Shown: positions 20,035 to 28,763 of the stretch, piece after piece
How positions within the stretch are numbered: position 1 is the first letter of the stretch
How the letters are laid out: every line of letters begins with the position of its first letter
NCBI RefSeq assembly: GCF_032193765.1
Contig: NZ_JAVBIJ010000001.1
Location: 3,534,001 to 3,598,000 of the forward strand
Direction of reading: 5' to 3'
Source of the DNA: Rhodoferax potami
Lineage (GTDB): Bacteria; Pseudomonadota; Gammaproteobacteria; Burkholderiales; Burkholderiaceae_C
DNA length: 64,000 nt
Translations under genes and position numbers: made by a program
Notes under the pieces: model-generated
What the model was told of the DNA's origin: nothing
Database searches by the model: none
The model's input: the letters and a program-made list of their open reading frames with translations, nothing else

Positions 20035-21567
20035 TTGCGTGTCATTTTCATACTGCGCGTGACACCTGAGGGTTTAGTGATCATGTGTCTTGACCCCGAA
20101 GCGGTAAAAGGCTCGAGAGTGGTGCCACAAGTTTTTCCGCGGATTAGCAAGTTTGCGTACCGGGTGACCACACAAATAGAGTTTGTCGAGACGCTTGGGC
20201 AATTATTTGGAGCGACTGCGGATTCCAGCACCATTGATCAATTACTCGCCGATATGGACGGTGGGCCTATTGAAGATTCCGGTAATGATGAGTCACTAGA
20301 GTCTGCCGCTGCAGATAATGAACTGGTGAAGTTCGTCAACAAAGTCATTATTGATGCCTATCACCAGAAGGTCTCGGATATACATATTGAGCCCATGCCG
20401 GGTAAATTTAAAACCGGTATCCGCTTTCGGATCGACGGAAGCCTCGTCCCTTATGTCGAGGTTCCCGCCCACTTTCGCCAGGCGATGGTCACACGCCTAA
20501 AAATCATGTGTGACCTTGACATATCGGAGCGCCGAAAGCCGCAAGACGGGAAAATCAAGTTTAAAAAGTACGGCCCTCTAGATATTGAGCTACGTGTCGC
20601 AACTATTCCCTCAGCAGGTGGGGTCGAGGATGTGGTGATGCGGATTCTGGCAGCTGGCGAACCTATTCCTTTGGAGAAACTAGGCCTTACGACTCACAAT
20701 AAAAGCCGGCTGGAAGCAACGGTTAGCAAACCCTATGGACTCTTCTATGTCTGCGGGCCAACGGGCTCGGGTAAGACTACTACGTTGCACTCCATATTGA
20801 AGTTTCTCAACACGCCAGATACCAAGATATGGACCGCAGAGGATCCTGTAGAAATTACGCAAAAAGGTTTGCGCCAGGTCCAAATTAACAAGAAAGCTGG
20901 AATCGACTTTGCGCTGGTGATGCGGGCCTTTCTCCGCGCGGATCCAGACATCATCATGGTCGGCGAGTCGCGTGACAAAGAAACGGTGTCGATGGGTGTG
21001 GAGGCATCATTGACTGGGCACATGGTCTTTTCGACGCTCCATACCAACTCTGCGCCTGAATCCATTACCCGCCTTCTAGATATGGGCATGGATCCCTTCA
21101 ATTTTGCAGATGCCTTGCTGGGCATCTTGGCTCAACGACTTGCCAAGAAGCTGTGTGAATGCAAGGTGGCGTATGTGCCGACTGAGGATGAGTTGCGGTT
21201 GTTTTGTAAAGAGTACGCCGAAGAGTTGCGGAATACGGATGCATGGAAAAGCGATTACGAATCGGAGACCCAAAAACTGATTCGGCAATGGAGGGATGCT
21301 TATAGCGATGGCGGACCCTTAAAGCTCTACAAAGCTGTCGGCTGTGAGAAATGCAATAAAACCGGCTACAAAGGGCGCATCGGTTTACACGAGTTGATGG
21401 TGGCAGACGATTATGTGAAAAAGCTCATTCAAGAGCGGGCACGAGTAGCGGAGCTATTTGCTGCAGCGGTAGAGGGCGGCATGAGAACATTGAAGATGGA
21501 CGGCATGGAAAAAGTGTTGATGGGCCTCACCGACTTGAAGATGGTGAGACAGGTGTGCATCAAATAA
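20035..21567 (+). CDS. 3' fragment of the split ATPase: GspE/PilB-like motor domain
   Basis: The open frame begins with a TTG inside the right end of the element; the first native residues are PEGLVIMCLDPEAV, and GTG 20077 or ATG 20083 could serve as restart codons. The motor core is intact: Walker A GPTGSGKTTT, Asp box (WTAEDPVEITQKGLRQVQIN), Walker B region LRADPDIIMVGESRD, His box TGHMVFSTLHTNSAPESITR, and a four-cysteine zinc site (CECK and CEKC). Most relatives have GEIRD where this has GESRD. Whether a promoter in the element end drives it is unknown. The pilin gene follows. Confidence 0.85.
   Translation: MRVIFILRVTPEGLVIMCLDPEAVKGSRVVPQVFPRISKFAYRVTTQIEFVETLGQLFGATADSSTIDQLLADMDGGPIEDSGNDESLESAAADNELVKFVNKVIIDAYHQKVSDIHIEPMPGKFKTGIRFRIDGSLVPYVEVPAHFRQAMVTRLKIMCDLDISERRKPQDGKIKFKKYGPLDIELRVATIPSAGGVEDVVMRILAAGEPIPLEKLGLTTHNKSRLEATVSKPYGLFYVCGPTGSGKTTTLHSILKFLNTPDTKIWTAEDPVEITQKGLRQVQINKKAGIDFALVMRAFLRADPDIIMVGESRDKETVSMGVEASLTGHMVFSTLHTNSAPESITRLLDMGMDPFNFADALLGILAQRLAKKLCECKVAYVPTEDELRLFCKEYAEELRNTDAWKSDYESETQKLIRQWRDAYSDGGPLKLYKAVGCEKCNKTGYKGRIGLHELMVADDYVKKLIQERARVAELFAAAVEGGMRTLKMDGMEKVLMGLTDLKMVRQVCIK
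20065..20068. repeat. Right copy of CCTG target-site duplication
   Basis: CCTG directly after the TGACA right end, identical to 17923-17926. It marks the exact excision boundary that restores the ATPase frame. Confidence 0.88.
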
Positions 21568-21682
21568 GCCAGCCCTGACAAAAAAGTCACTCAACCTGCA
21601 GTCCCTTGCAAACATGACGGGCAATGAATAGAAAAGGCGTACAAAAAAGGCATTTGTGGAGGTTAAACAGCCGCCAAAACGT

Positions 21683-21698
21683 TGGCACGAAGTGTGCA
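21683..21698 (+). promoter_or_regulatory. Sigma-54 promoter of the pilin gene
   Basis: TGGCACGAAGTGTGCA fits the -24/-12 pattern TGGCACR-N4-TTGCW with one mismatch; GG and GC are exactly ten bases apart. Transcription would begin about 12 bp downstream, some 25 bp before the pilA ATG. RpoN-dependent pilin transcription, usually activated by PilR, is well known. Confidence 0.82.
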
Positions 21699-21735
21699 AA
21701 GCAAGAGGCCTCACTTTTCAAAACTGGAGTTTTAA

Positions 21736-22314
21736 ATGAAGCGTTCTATCCAAAAGGGTTTCACCCTGATTGAACTGATGATCGTGGTTGCGATTATTGG
21801 TATCTTGGCTGCTGTGGCATTGCCGGCTTATCAGGACTACACAGTGCGAGCCCGTGTAACAGAAGGCTTGGCCTTGGCAGGTGCAGCTAAACTGGCTGTT
21901 GCGGAAAATGCGGCAAACGCAACACCTTTTGCGACAGGATATGGTGGTACCACCGGTTCACGTTCGGTGGGCGTGAACGTGGCTGCTGCTGCTGGTGCTG
22001 CAACTCCAGCTGAGTTGAACACAACTTTCACAGCTGCTGCTGCAGCAGGGAACCTGGGTATCGGTATTGCGCAAGCAACTGGACGCATTTCGATCGGCTA
22101 CACCGTTGCAGTCCAGCCCCAAGCAACAAATCGTTTGGAGCTTGTTCCTTCTTCAAACGGCGCTGCTCTTGCAGGCACCGCTGCACTTAGCACTCCTCCC
22201 GCTGGTCCTATTCGTTGGGATTGCTATGCCGCCGGTGTTGCTACCCGAGTAGCTGGTGTTGCAGCAGCAACGGCAACGTTGCCAGCACGCTTGGCACCAG
22301 GCGAATGCCGTTGA
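21736..22314 (+). CDS. pilA: Type IV major pilin
   Basis: A 192-aa prepilin. Short leader MKRSIQKG is cleaved before F, followed by the hallmark [27 protein letters not shown] with Glu5. The body is Ala/Gly/Thr-rich, and two cysteines near the end (WDCYAAG and PGECR) form the probable D-region disulfide loop. ATG 21736 follows TGGAG. It sits behind the split motor gene, with its own sigma-54 promoter, so it should still be transcribed despite the insertion, and a terminator follows. Confidence 0.95.
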   Translation: MKRSIQKGFTLIELMIVVAIIGILAAVALPAYQDYTVRARVTEGLALAGAAKLAVAENAANATPFATGYGGTTGSRSVGVNVAAAAGAATPAELNTTFTAAAAAGNLGIGIAQATGRISIGYTVAVQPQATNRLELVPSSNGAALAGTAALSTPPAGPIRWDCYAAGVATRVAGVAAATATLPARLAPGECR

Positions 22315-22332
22315 TTTTGTAGCCATCAAGCT

Positions 22333-22360
22333 GAAAAAGAGCGCCTTGGCGCTCTTTTTC
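22333..22360 (+). terminator. Rho-independent terminator after pilA
   Basis: GAAAAAGAGCGCC and its exact complement, separated by TT, end in a T-run (TTTTTC). Being symmetrical it could act in both directions. It would limit read-through into the accessory gene. Confidence 0.9.
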
Positions 22361-22399
22361 ATTTATAGAACCGCGCAGCGACAATTCAATGTTTAATTT

Positions 22400-23170
22400 A
22401 TGTACGCAATATTGATCCGTTTGAAGAAGGCAGCCTCAGCAGCTAGCGTACATCTATTTATTTGTTTGGCTATTGCGGGGTTAGCGGCTGTTTTGGTTTT
22501 CGCAGCTTGGTATCCATTTCCGTACCGCGACCTCTCTGGTGGGCGCGAGTTGTTTTTATTAATCATATTGGTCGATGTGGTTTGCGGCCCTTTGCTCACA
22601 CTGGTATTGTTCAACTCGGCAAAGCCGCGTCTAGAGCTGCTGCGGGACCTAGCATTCGTAGTGGTGATTCAGCTGAGCGCACTGGCTTATGGGTTGTTTA
22701 CGGTGTGGGAAGCGCGCCCCTTGTATCTTGTGATGGAGATTGACCGGTTTAAGGTCATTTCGGCCCCTGATTTGCGTGAAGCCAAATTACAGGATCTGCC
22801 AGCCGAAATGCAACCGCGTTGGATAGGGGCTCCTGTGACGGTTGGCATTCGCCCCCCTAAAGACGCTGAGGAAAGAAGCAAAGTCCTCTTCGAGTCTGTC
22901 GATGGCGGTAGAGACTATGCCGAACGGCCTGAGTTCTATGTGCCTTACAAAGGTGAAGCGGCACTCAGAACCCTTCTTAGGGCTAAAAAACTGGTGGAGT
23001 TCTTACAAAAATACCCAGACCAGCGAAAGGAAGCGGAAGACATTGCGAGTAAAAAGGGGCTTGACGTAGCCGAGATTCAATATTTGCCGGTTGTAGGGCG
23101 GCAAGACTGGGTAGCGCTGTTGGATGAGCAGGGGCAAATCATCGGTTACCTCAAAGGCGATGGCTTTTAA
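22400..23170 (+). CDS. TfpX/TfpZ-like type IV pilin accessory protein
   Basis: A 256-aa inner-membrane protein with three predicted membrane helices (about 17-38, 50-70, 79-101) and a soluble C-terminal part. The motif VVCGPLLTLVLFN and WYPFPYRDLSGGRELF are typical of the TfpZ/TfpX family encoded beside certain pilins, where the protein is needed for normal surface piliation. It lies directly downstream of pilA, supporting the assignment. The partner is expected to be this pilin specifically. Confidence 0.85.
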   Translation: MYAILIRLKKAASAASVHLFICLAIAGLAAVLVFAAWYPFPYRDLSGGRELFLLIILVDVVCGPLLTLVLFNSAKPRLELLRDLAFVVVIQLSALAYGLFTVWEARPLYLVMEIDRFKVISAPDLREAKLQDLPAEMQPRWIGAPVTVGIRPPKDAEERSKVLFESVDGGRDYAERPEFYVPYKGEAALRTLLRAKKLVEFLQKYPDQRKEAEDIASKKGLDVAEIQYLPVVGRQDWVALLDEQGQIIGYLKGDGF

Positions 23171-23175
23171 CTTAC

Positions 23176-24693
23176 ATGAATAAAAAGCACTTTACGCTCG
23201 TCTGTAAATCGTTGTTTGCTATCGTATTAATAGCAAACATTTCGGCTAAAGCACTCGCTCAAGTGCAAGCAACTGGATTGCAGACCGATGGCGTGTCTCT
23301 TGGGCTCGCTGCCGAGCGCCGTCTCGGCGACCGCATCGCCCGCGACCTTTACCGCGATCCGGACTATCTCGACGACCCGGTCATTGCCGACTACCTCCAG
23401 TCCATCTGGCAGCCCCTGTTGGCCGCAGCGCGTAAGCGCTCGGAACTATCGCCAGAGCTGGACGCCGCATTCGCCTGGCAATTACTCCAAGGGCGTGACC
23501 GAAGCGTCAACGCTTTTGCCTTGCCCGGAGGTTATTTCGGCATTCACCTCGGTCTGATCGGTATCGTGGCCACTCAAGACGAGCTCGCCTCCGTGTTAGC
23601 CCACGAGTTGAGCCACGTCACCCAGCGCCATATCGCCCGCTTGATTACCCGCCAGTCTGAGCAGGCGCCGTGGCTGGTGGGCGCCATGATTTTGGGCGCG
23701 CTGGCCGCCAGTAAAAATCCTGGGGGGGCCAATGCCGTCATAGTGGGGGGGCAAGCAGCAGCAGCCCAGTCCCAGCTCAATTTTTCCCGGGATATGGAGC
23801 GCGAGGCAGACCGCAGCGGCTTCGGTGTGTCTGTCGACGCAGGCTTTGCTCCCCAGGGCTTTGTTAGCATGTTTGAAAAGCTGCAGCTGAATAATCGCAA
23901 CAACGATTCCAGCAACTTCCCCTACCTGCGCGGCCACCCCCTTACTACCGAGCGGATTGCAGACATGAAGTCGCGTATTCCCGAAGGTGCTGTACCGACG
24001 GCAGGTGGCACCCTAGAGCACAGCATGGTCTCTGCGCGCGCACGGCTCCTTGCCAACGGCTCGGTAGATAGTTTGCGGAACTGGTATCTAGAAGCAGAGC
24101 CCGGCGCGTTGGCCAAGCAAACCAACTTGCAGCGTGCAGCATCGCTTTACGGTGCCACGCTGGCCGCTATTAAATTACGCGAGTTTACTAAGGCCAGCGC
24201 TTACGCTACTGCATTGGGCCCCATCGTTGCGAATGACGAGCCCGCAGCCCGACAGTGGCGCTACCTGCGGGCGGAACTGGCTGTAATAGAGGGCAATCCA
24301 GAGGTCGCTCTGCGTACGCTGGGCCATGCATCTGCGCCCAAAGCGCGTGCCGATTTACTGGCGTGGATTCCATTAAAAGTGGCAATGAGGCAATCAGGCG
24401 TGGCGGCGGACGCCGCTCAGCTGTGGCTGTTAGACCACCCCACTGACGCTAGTATGTGGCAGCAACTCGCCATCGCCAGGGCATCTCAGGGTCGTATGGC
24501 TGCAGCGGTGCGGGCGGAGGCGGAAATCAACATTTCGCAGCAGGACTATGCCACGGCCATCAGCCGGCTGAAAGCCGCACAAGTCATATCTAAAACCAGT
24601 GCACAAGACGGAGATCACATCGAGGCGTCGATCGTCGATGTGCGTTTACGACAAGTGGAGCAGCTACTTCGGGAACAGACGATCGAGCGCTGA
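23176..24693 (+). CDS. M48-family metalloprotease, BepA-like
   Basis: A 505-aa periplasmic zinc protease. A signal peptide (residues 1-29, ending SAKALAQ) precedes the peptidase domain with zinc ligands HELSH at 143-147 and the third-ligand region EREADRSG at about 207-214, followed by a TPR-like C-terminal region. In Escherichia coli BepA takes part in outer-membrane protein quality control. It begins 5 bp after the pilin accessory gene, although a link to pili is not proved. One GCTAT...ATAGC repeat (23215-23237) encodes part of the signal peptide. The 3' end overlaps the convergent gene by 30 bp. Confidence 0.92.
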   Translation: MNKKHFTLVCKSLFAIVLIANISAKALAQVQATGLQTDGVSLGLAAERRLGDRIARDLYRDPDYLDDPVIADYLQSIWQPLLAAARKRSELSPELDAAFAWQLLQGRDRSVNAFALPGGYFGIHLGLIGIVATQDELASVLAHELSHVTQRHIARLITRQSEQAPWLVGAMILGALAASKNPGGANAVIVGGQAAAAQSQLNFSRDMEREADRSGFGVSVDAGFAPQGFVSMFEKLQLNNRNNDSSNFPYLRGHPLTTERIADMKSRIPEGAVPTAGGTLEHSMVSARARLLANGSVDSLRNWYLEAEPGALAKQTNLQRAASLYGATLAAIKLREFTKASAYATALGPIVANDEPAARQWRYLRAELAVIEGNPEVALRTLGHASAPKARADLLAWIPLKVAMRQSGVAADAAQLWLLDHPTDASMWQQLAIARASQGRMAAAVRAEAEINISQQDYATAISRLKAAQVISKTSAQDGDHIEASIVDVRLRQVEQLLREQTIER

Positions 24694-25014
24694 GTTGATC
24701 ACTATGCCGGCCACGGTGTATATCAAAGAACCCAACAATGCAGCGCTGAAATCCCGCACCGCGAATCCATCCAACAGGCTTGCAGCCCACCAGAACAGTG
24801 TGGCATTGATAACAAAGAGAAAAAGTCCCAATGTCAGCAAAGTAACCGGCAAGGTGAAGACTACCAAAATGGGCCGGAGGAGCGCATTAAACAGGCCTAC
24901 AACCAGTGCCGCGATCAGTGCTGAGCCGAAGCTCTGCACCTGTACGCCACTGTAAAAATGCGCGACCGCCAGTAAGGCGGCAGCGCATAGCAGCCATTTA
25001 AAGATAAGTTTCAT
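24664..25014 (-). CDS. Four-helix membrane protein, phage-holin-superfamily IV type
   Basis: A 116-aa protein that is almost wholly hydrophobic, with four predicted helices (FKWLLCAAALLAVAHFY; SALIAALVVGLFNALL; VTLLTLGLFLFVINATLFW; ALLGSLIYTVAGIVI) and the conserved FNALLRPIL turn of the family PF04020. The label comes from a mycobacteriophage relative; in free bacteria no lysis role is implied. ATG 25014 is chosen over 25026. Its last 30 bases overlap the protease gene tail to tail. Confidence 0.85.
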   Translation of the reverse strand: MKLIFKWLLCAAALLAVAHFYSGVQVQSFGSALIAALVVGLFNALLRPILVVFTLPVTLLTLGLFLFVINATLFWWAASLLDGFAVRDFSAALLGSLIYTVAGIVINSALDRLFPK

Positions 25015-25050
25015 GCAGCTCAGCATAGCATTGAGCCCGCATCAGGAAGC

Positions 25051-25757
25051 TCAGGCGGCGGTATCGCCCGCCGAGTTGCGTTTCTGAGTCAACCAACCTG
25101 CACCCAAGACGGCAACAATGGCCAGCACATAGACCGCCCAGCGGGTCATGCTTTGTGTGCTTGTCAAGTCAGCATCTGTGCCAAAGAGGGACACCAACCA
25201 AGGCTCGTGAACCACCATCTTTGCTGCGGTAAACGCAAGCACAGCTGCGCCGATCATGATGATGGAAGGGAAGCGCTCCACCAGCTTGAGAACCACGTTG
25301 CTACCGAAAACCACGATCGGAACGCTGATCAGCAGGCCGATGATGACCAAGTCCATGGCGCCGTGCGCTGCACCTGCTACGCCTAATACGTTGTCAACGC
25401 CCATCAGTGCGTCTGCCACGATGATGGTCTTCATGGCACCCCAAAATGTGCTGGCCGAGGGGCCATCGTGATCGCCATCGCCCTGGTCAGCGAGGAGTTG
25501 ATAAGCAATCCACAGCAACCCCAAGCCGCCGACCAGCATCAGACCAGGGATCTTCAAGAGCCAGACGACGCCCACAGTCATTGCGGAGCGAACGACGATG
25601 GCGCCTACGGTGCCCCAAATAATTGCTTTTTGTTTCAGTGCGGGGGGAGGTTGCGTGCGGCTAACGCAATAACGATAGCGTTATCGCCAGCTAACACCAG
25701 ATCGATCAAAATGATGGTCAATAGGGCAGACCACCAAGGCGCTGACATGAATTCCAT
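25051..25757 (-). pseudogene. TerC-family membrane protein gene with a one-base frameshift
   Basis: Reading from ATG 25757 gives MEFMSAPWWSALLTII...ARNLPPH then a stop; inserting one C in the C6 tract (G6 on the plus strand, 25642-25647) restores ...NLPPALKQKAIIWGTVGAIVV and joins the remaining frame to give a 235-aa TerC/YjbE-type protein with about seven helices and the family motifs LVLAGDNAIVIALAAR and ADALMGVDNVLGVAG. Such proteins export Mn2+ or related metals. It may be a true pseudogene, a slippery phase-variable tract or a read error. It lies behind a yybP-ykoY riboswitch. Confidence 0.88.
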
Positions 25758-25855
25758 GAAATATCCTAACAACGAGAAAGAGGAGCCGCTGTAGGCGAAG
25801 AGGTTAAAGAAGCTAAAAAGCCACACCAACGACTCCGCCCGCAAGGGACGTGAAT

Positions 25856-25968
25856 CGAAGGTCTTGCTCAGGCCCCCATGGATGGGAACCCCGACAGACC
25901 GGAAGCGCAGGCTTCGTATTGACGATCAGTCGAAGCGTTTTGCAACGCTTGGAGCTACTCCCCTTCGG
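25856..25968 (-). promoter_or_regulatory. yybP-ykoY manganese riboswitch
   Basis: On the minus strand the aptamer has all hallmarks: closing stem CCGAAGG / CCTTCG, GGGGAGTAGC (25963-25954), CGTCAATACGA (around 25914-25924), and GAGCAAGACC (25869-25860). It ends about 98 nt before the TerC-family start, leaving room for an expression platform around the AGGA ribosome site. This class senses Mn2+ and usually activates exporters. A second hairpin (CTACTCC with GGAGTAG) could compete with the aptamer stem. The rest of the 371-bp gap (25969-26128) shows no gene; it should hold the promoter. Confidence 0.92.
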
Positions 25969-26128
25969 AGTAGGCCGAACTATAACAACAAAACTTGTAG
26001 GCGTATAGATTTCAGGGGCAAGAGATTGCTAGTCCCCACCTCGCGTCAGGCAAGACCCCTCGCTCCGCTGGAAGGGGGCCTCGGTATATCATGCGCCTTC
26101 CTACAGGCACCAGAGGCAATCGACAAGC

Positions 26129-26557
26129 GTGGCAGGCATACACATCACCGATATCGAGTCGGCCATCAATTTCTGGCGTGCGCGCGAGCCTTCTACCGAT
26201 GGTGTGTCGCTACCGAGCCCCACACGTGCCCTCGCTGAGGTTTACGCACTGCTCATCTATTACCACGAGACAGAGGCCGACGAGTTCAGCATGCCGGCAA
26301 AAGCGCTCACGGCTTGGCAGACTTGGTATGAAACGACACCCGATACGCCGTGTATTGCGATTTGCTCCACCAGCCAAGGCGATGAGCTATGCAAAGGTTG
26401 CGGGCGTACCTTTGAAGAAGTGCAGCTTTGGCCGCAAATGGGCCCCGCCGAAAAGCGTGCAACCTGGCGGCGCATCACATTAGATGCCACGTCGTGGCGC
26501 TTTAACCGCTATGCGGAGCGTGCAGCAGAATCGCGTTCCAAGGCGAATCTGCTATAA
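26129..26557 (+). CDS. DUF3717/DUF1289 protein
   Basis: A 142-aa cytoplasmic protein with two family parts. The first half (GIHITDIESAINFWRAR) fits DUF3717; the second (TPCIAICSTSQGDELCKGCGR) fits DUF1289, a small four-cysteine motif likely to bind zinc. It starts at GTG 26129. The stop codon lies inside a GCTAT...ATAGC palindrome (26551-26567). The function is unknown. Confidence 0.83.
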   Translation: MAGIHITDIESAINFWRAREPSTDGVSLPSPTRALAEVYALLIYYHETEADEFSMPAKALTAWQTWYETTPDTPCIAICSTSQGDELCKGCGRTFEEVQLWPQMGPAEKRATWRRITLDATSWRFNRYAERAAESRSKANLL

Positions 26558-26567
26558 AAATAATAGC
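26551..26567. repeat. GCTAT-N7-ATAGC palindrome overlapping a stop codon
   Basis: GCTATAAAAATAATAGC; the TAA at 26555-26557 ends the DUF3717/DUF1289 gene. One of a family of similar short palindromes in this window (6611, 23219, 32282, 47297, 52740). Confidence 0.6.
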
Positions 26568-26619
26568 TGTTTCCGCAGTAAATACGGCGGGCTAGGGCGG
26601 ATTTGGCTAAAAGCCTGTG

Positions 26620-27180
26620 CTACTTCCAGCGGATAGGCTCGATATCCACGGTGCTACTTCCGTCTCCCAGCATCAGGACGCCCTCTTGAACCGTCGCTTG
26701 CAACTGCATGCTGCGCGCTGCCAGTTTCGCCAATGCTTGGGACGTTCCAGAGGGAATACGCCAAACCTGCAGCTTGTCCAAGCGGCTCAATTTCGACTCG
26801 ATGCCTTTCCACCAAATGTCCGCTGAGTGTGCAAATGGATATAGGAATACCGCGTCGGACTTGTTACAAGCCTTGGAGATAGGCTTGTCTTCCGGCTGAC
26901 CCACCTCAATCCACAGGCGCTTCTGTCCTGTGAAATCGGTGAGCGAAACGTCCGGGTCTTCGGGGTCGGACAAGCCGGCGCCGAAGGCCAGAGTGCCATC
27001 TCCGTTGCACACACTTTGAAGTTTGTGGGCGTTGTAAGCCATCGCCACCAAGCGAACCATCATCCGCTCATCTGTCTCGCTGGGGTGCCGAGCTAGCGTG
27101 AGCGCGTGGTCCGCATAGTAGCTGTTCTCAATGTCTGCGATCTGCAGATTGGCTTTGTAGATGGTGGATTTCAGGGCCAT
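26620..27180 (-). CDS. YaeQ family protein
   Basis: A 186-aa protein of the YaeQ family, with a PD-(D/E)XK nuclease-like fold and suppressor activity for loss of RfaH in E. coli. Characteristic parts are MALKSTIYKANLQIADIENSYY, HPSETDERMMVRLVAMAYNA, and WIEVGQPEDKPISKACNKSD, which holds the E/K pair. Length matches the family. It is transcribed downstream of purB, 107 bp away, with hairpins between. Molecular role is unknown. Confidence 0.92.
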   Translation of the reverse strand: MALKSTIYKANLQIADIENSYYADHALTLARHPSETDERMMVRLVAMAYNAHKLQSVCNGDGTLAFGAGLSDPEDPDVSLTDFTGQKRLWIEVGQPEDKPISKACNKSDAVFLYPFAHSADIWWKGIESKLSRLDKLQVWRIPSGTSQALAKLAARSMQLQATVQEGVLMLGDGSSTVDIEPIRWK

Positions 27181-27247
27181 GGCGTGCGAGTAAGGGGGAA
27201 TGGGCGTGGAACACCGCGGAACCGGCTTAGCCGGGCCGCTGGTGTTG

Positions 27248-27280
27248 TCCCCCTTCCAGGGGGAAGCGGCGAGAGCCGCT
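27248..27280. repeat. Two adjacent hairpins between purB and yaeQ
   Basis: TCCCCCT/AGGGGGA (27248-27254 with 27258-27264) and AGCGGC/GCCGCT (27265-27270 with 27275-27280). No T-run follows on the minus strand, so they may be a weak or factor-dependent end for purB, or a dispersed palindrome. Confidence 0.4.
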
Positions 27281-27287
27281 CAGGGGG

Positions 27288-28667
27288 TTACACGCGTCTC
27301 GCGAGTTCAGACGCCTTGCCGGTATAGCTACCGGGCGTCATGGCCAGCAGGCGCTCTTTCTCAGCCTCTGGGATGTCCAAACCTGCAATAAAGCCCTGCA
27401 TCAATTCACGGGTCATGGCTGCACCCCGGGTGAACTTCTTGAGTTGCTCGTAGGGCTGGGGCAGTCCGAAGCGGCGCATCACGGTCTGGATGGGCTCAGC
27501 CAACACTTCCCAGGAGGAGTCCAAGTCTTCGGCGATGGCGGCTTCGTTGATTTCCAGCTTGTTCAAGCCGGTCATCAGCGAGCTGTAGGCCAGTACAGCG
27601 TAGCCCAAGGCCACGCCCATGTTACGCAGCACGGTGGAGTCGGTCAGGTCGCGCTGCCAGCGGGAAATCGGCAACTTTTCGCTCAGGTGGCGCAACAAGG
27701 CATTGGCCAAGCCAAGATTGCCCTCGGCGTTTTCAAAGTCAATCGGGTTGACCTTATGCGGCATCGTGGACGAGCCCACTTCGCCGTCCTTGAGCTTTTG
27801 TTTGAAGTAACCCAGCGACACATAGCCCCAGATATCGCGGCTCAGGTCAATGAGGATGGTGTTGGTGCGCGCGACGGCATCAAAAAGCTCCGCCATGTAG
27901 TCATGGGGCTCGATCTGGATGCTGTAAGGCTGGAAAGTCAGGCCCAGGCCCAGTGGCTCTGGAGTCTCCACCACTTTCTTGCTGAAAGCTTCCCAGTCGA
28001 AGTCAGGCCAAGCGCTCAGGTGAGCGTTGTAGTTGCCGACAGCCCCGTTCATCTTGGCCAGAATTTTCACGTTGGCAATACGGTCGCAGGCGGCTTGCAG
28101 GCGAATGACCACGTTGGCCATTTCCTTGCCAACGGTGGTGGGGCTGGCAGTCTGGCCATGGGTGCGGCTCAGCATGGGCACATCGGCGTAAGCGTGGGCC
28201 ATGTCCCGCAGCTTGAGGACAATTTTGTCCAAGGCAGGCAACACCACGACATCGCGCGAGGCGCGTAACTGCAGCCCATGGCTGGTGTTGTTGATGTCTT
28301 CGCTGGTGCAGGCAAAGTGCACAAATTCGCCAGCTTTTTCCAGCTCGGGCCGGGCTTCAAACTTGGACTTGATCCAGTACTCAACGGCTTTTACATCGTG
28401 ATTGGTGGTCTTTTCAATAGCCTTAATGGCCTCGCCGTCGGCTTCCGAGAAGTTTTTCACCAAGCCCAGCAGGTAGGTGCGGGCGCCAGGGGTCAGGGGT
28501 TTAAACTCTTCAAAGCCAGCGTCGCTCAAGGCGATAAACCAGGCCACTTCCACCTGTACACGGCGGTGCATATAGCCCAGCTCACTGGTCAGCGGGCGCA
28601 GGGTGGCGAGTTTGGCGGCGTAGCGGCCGTCCAGCGGAGAGAGGGCGGAAATGGCGGAGAAGGTCAT
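27288..28667 (-). CDS. purB: Adenylosuccinate lyase
   Basis: Catalyses two beta-eliminations in purine synthesis (SAICAR to AICAR, and adenylosuccinate to AMP). The 459-aa protein matches the proteobacterial long form, with the fumarase/aspartase signature GSSTMPHKVNPIDFENAEG, TSEDINNTSHG and the substrate motif SRTHGQTASPTTVGKE. The start at ATG 28667 gives MTFSAISALSPLDGRYAAK, the conserved N-terminus. A GST gene lies divergently 96 bp away. Confidence 0.97.
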   Translation of the reverse strand: MTFSAISALSPLDGRYAAKLATLRPLTSELGYMHRRVQVEVAWFIALSDAGFEEFKPLTPGARTYLLGLVKNFSEADGEAIKAIEKTTNHDVKAVEYWIKSKFEARPELEKAGEFVHFACTSEDINNTSHGLQLRASRDVVVLPALDKIVLKLRDMAHAYADVPMLSRTHGQTASPTTVGKEMANVVIRLQAACDRIANVKILAKMNGAVGNYNAHLSAWPDFDWEAFSKKVVETPEPLGLGLTFQPYSIQIEPHDYMAELFDAVARTNTILIDLSRDIWGYVSLGYFKQKLKDGEVGSSTMPHKVNPIDFENAEGNLGLANALLRHLSEKLPISRWQRDLTDSTVLRNMGVALGYAVLAYSSLMTGLNKLEINEAAIAEDLDSSWEVLAEPIQTVMRRFGLPQPYEQLKKFTRGAAMTRELMQGFIAGLDIPEAEKERLLAMTPGSYTGKASELARRV

Positions 28668-28763
28668 TCCCCGATTGTAGGTTGTGCGCCACTGCAATGA
28701 CCGCAGGGTGTGGGGGCAGGCCCCGCTGGATAGAATCAAGTGCTAGTTAACTGCAAAGCGCTC

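Noticed and set aside
26041..26100. Possible start of a further gene before the DUF3717 gene
   Set aside because: Open frames here read through the riboswitch promoter region and lack coding character.
27444..28268. 274-codon open frame antisense to purB
   Set aside because: Shadow of purB codon usage, no motif.
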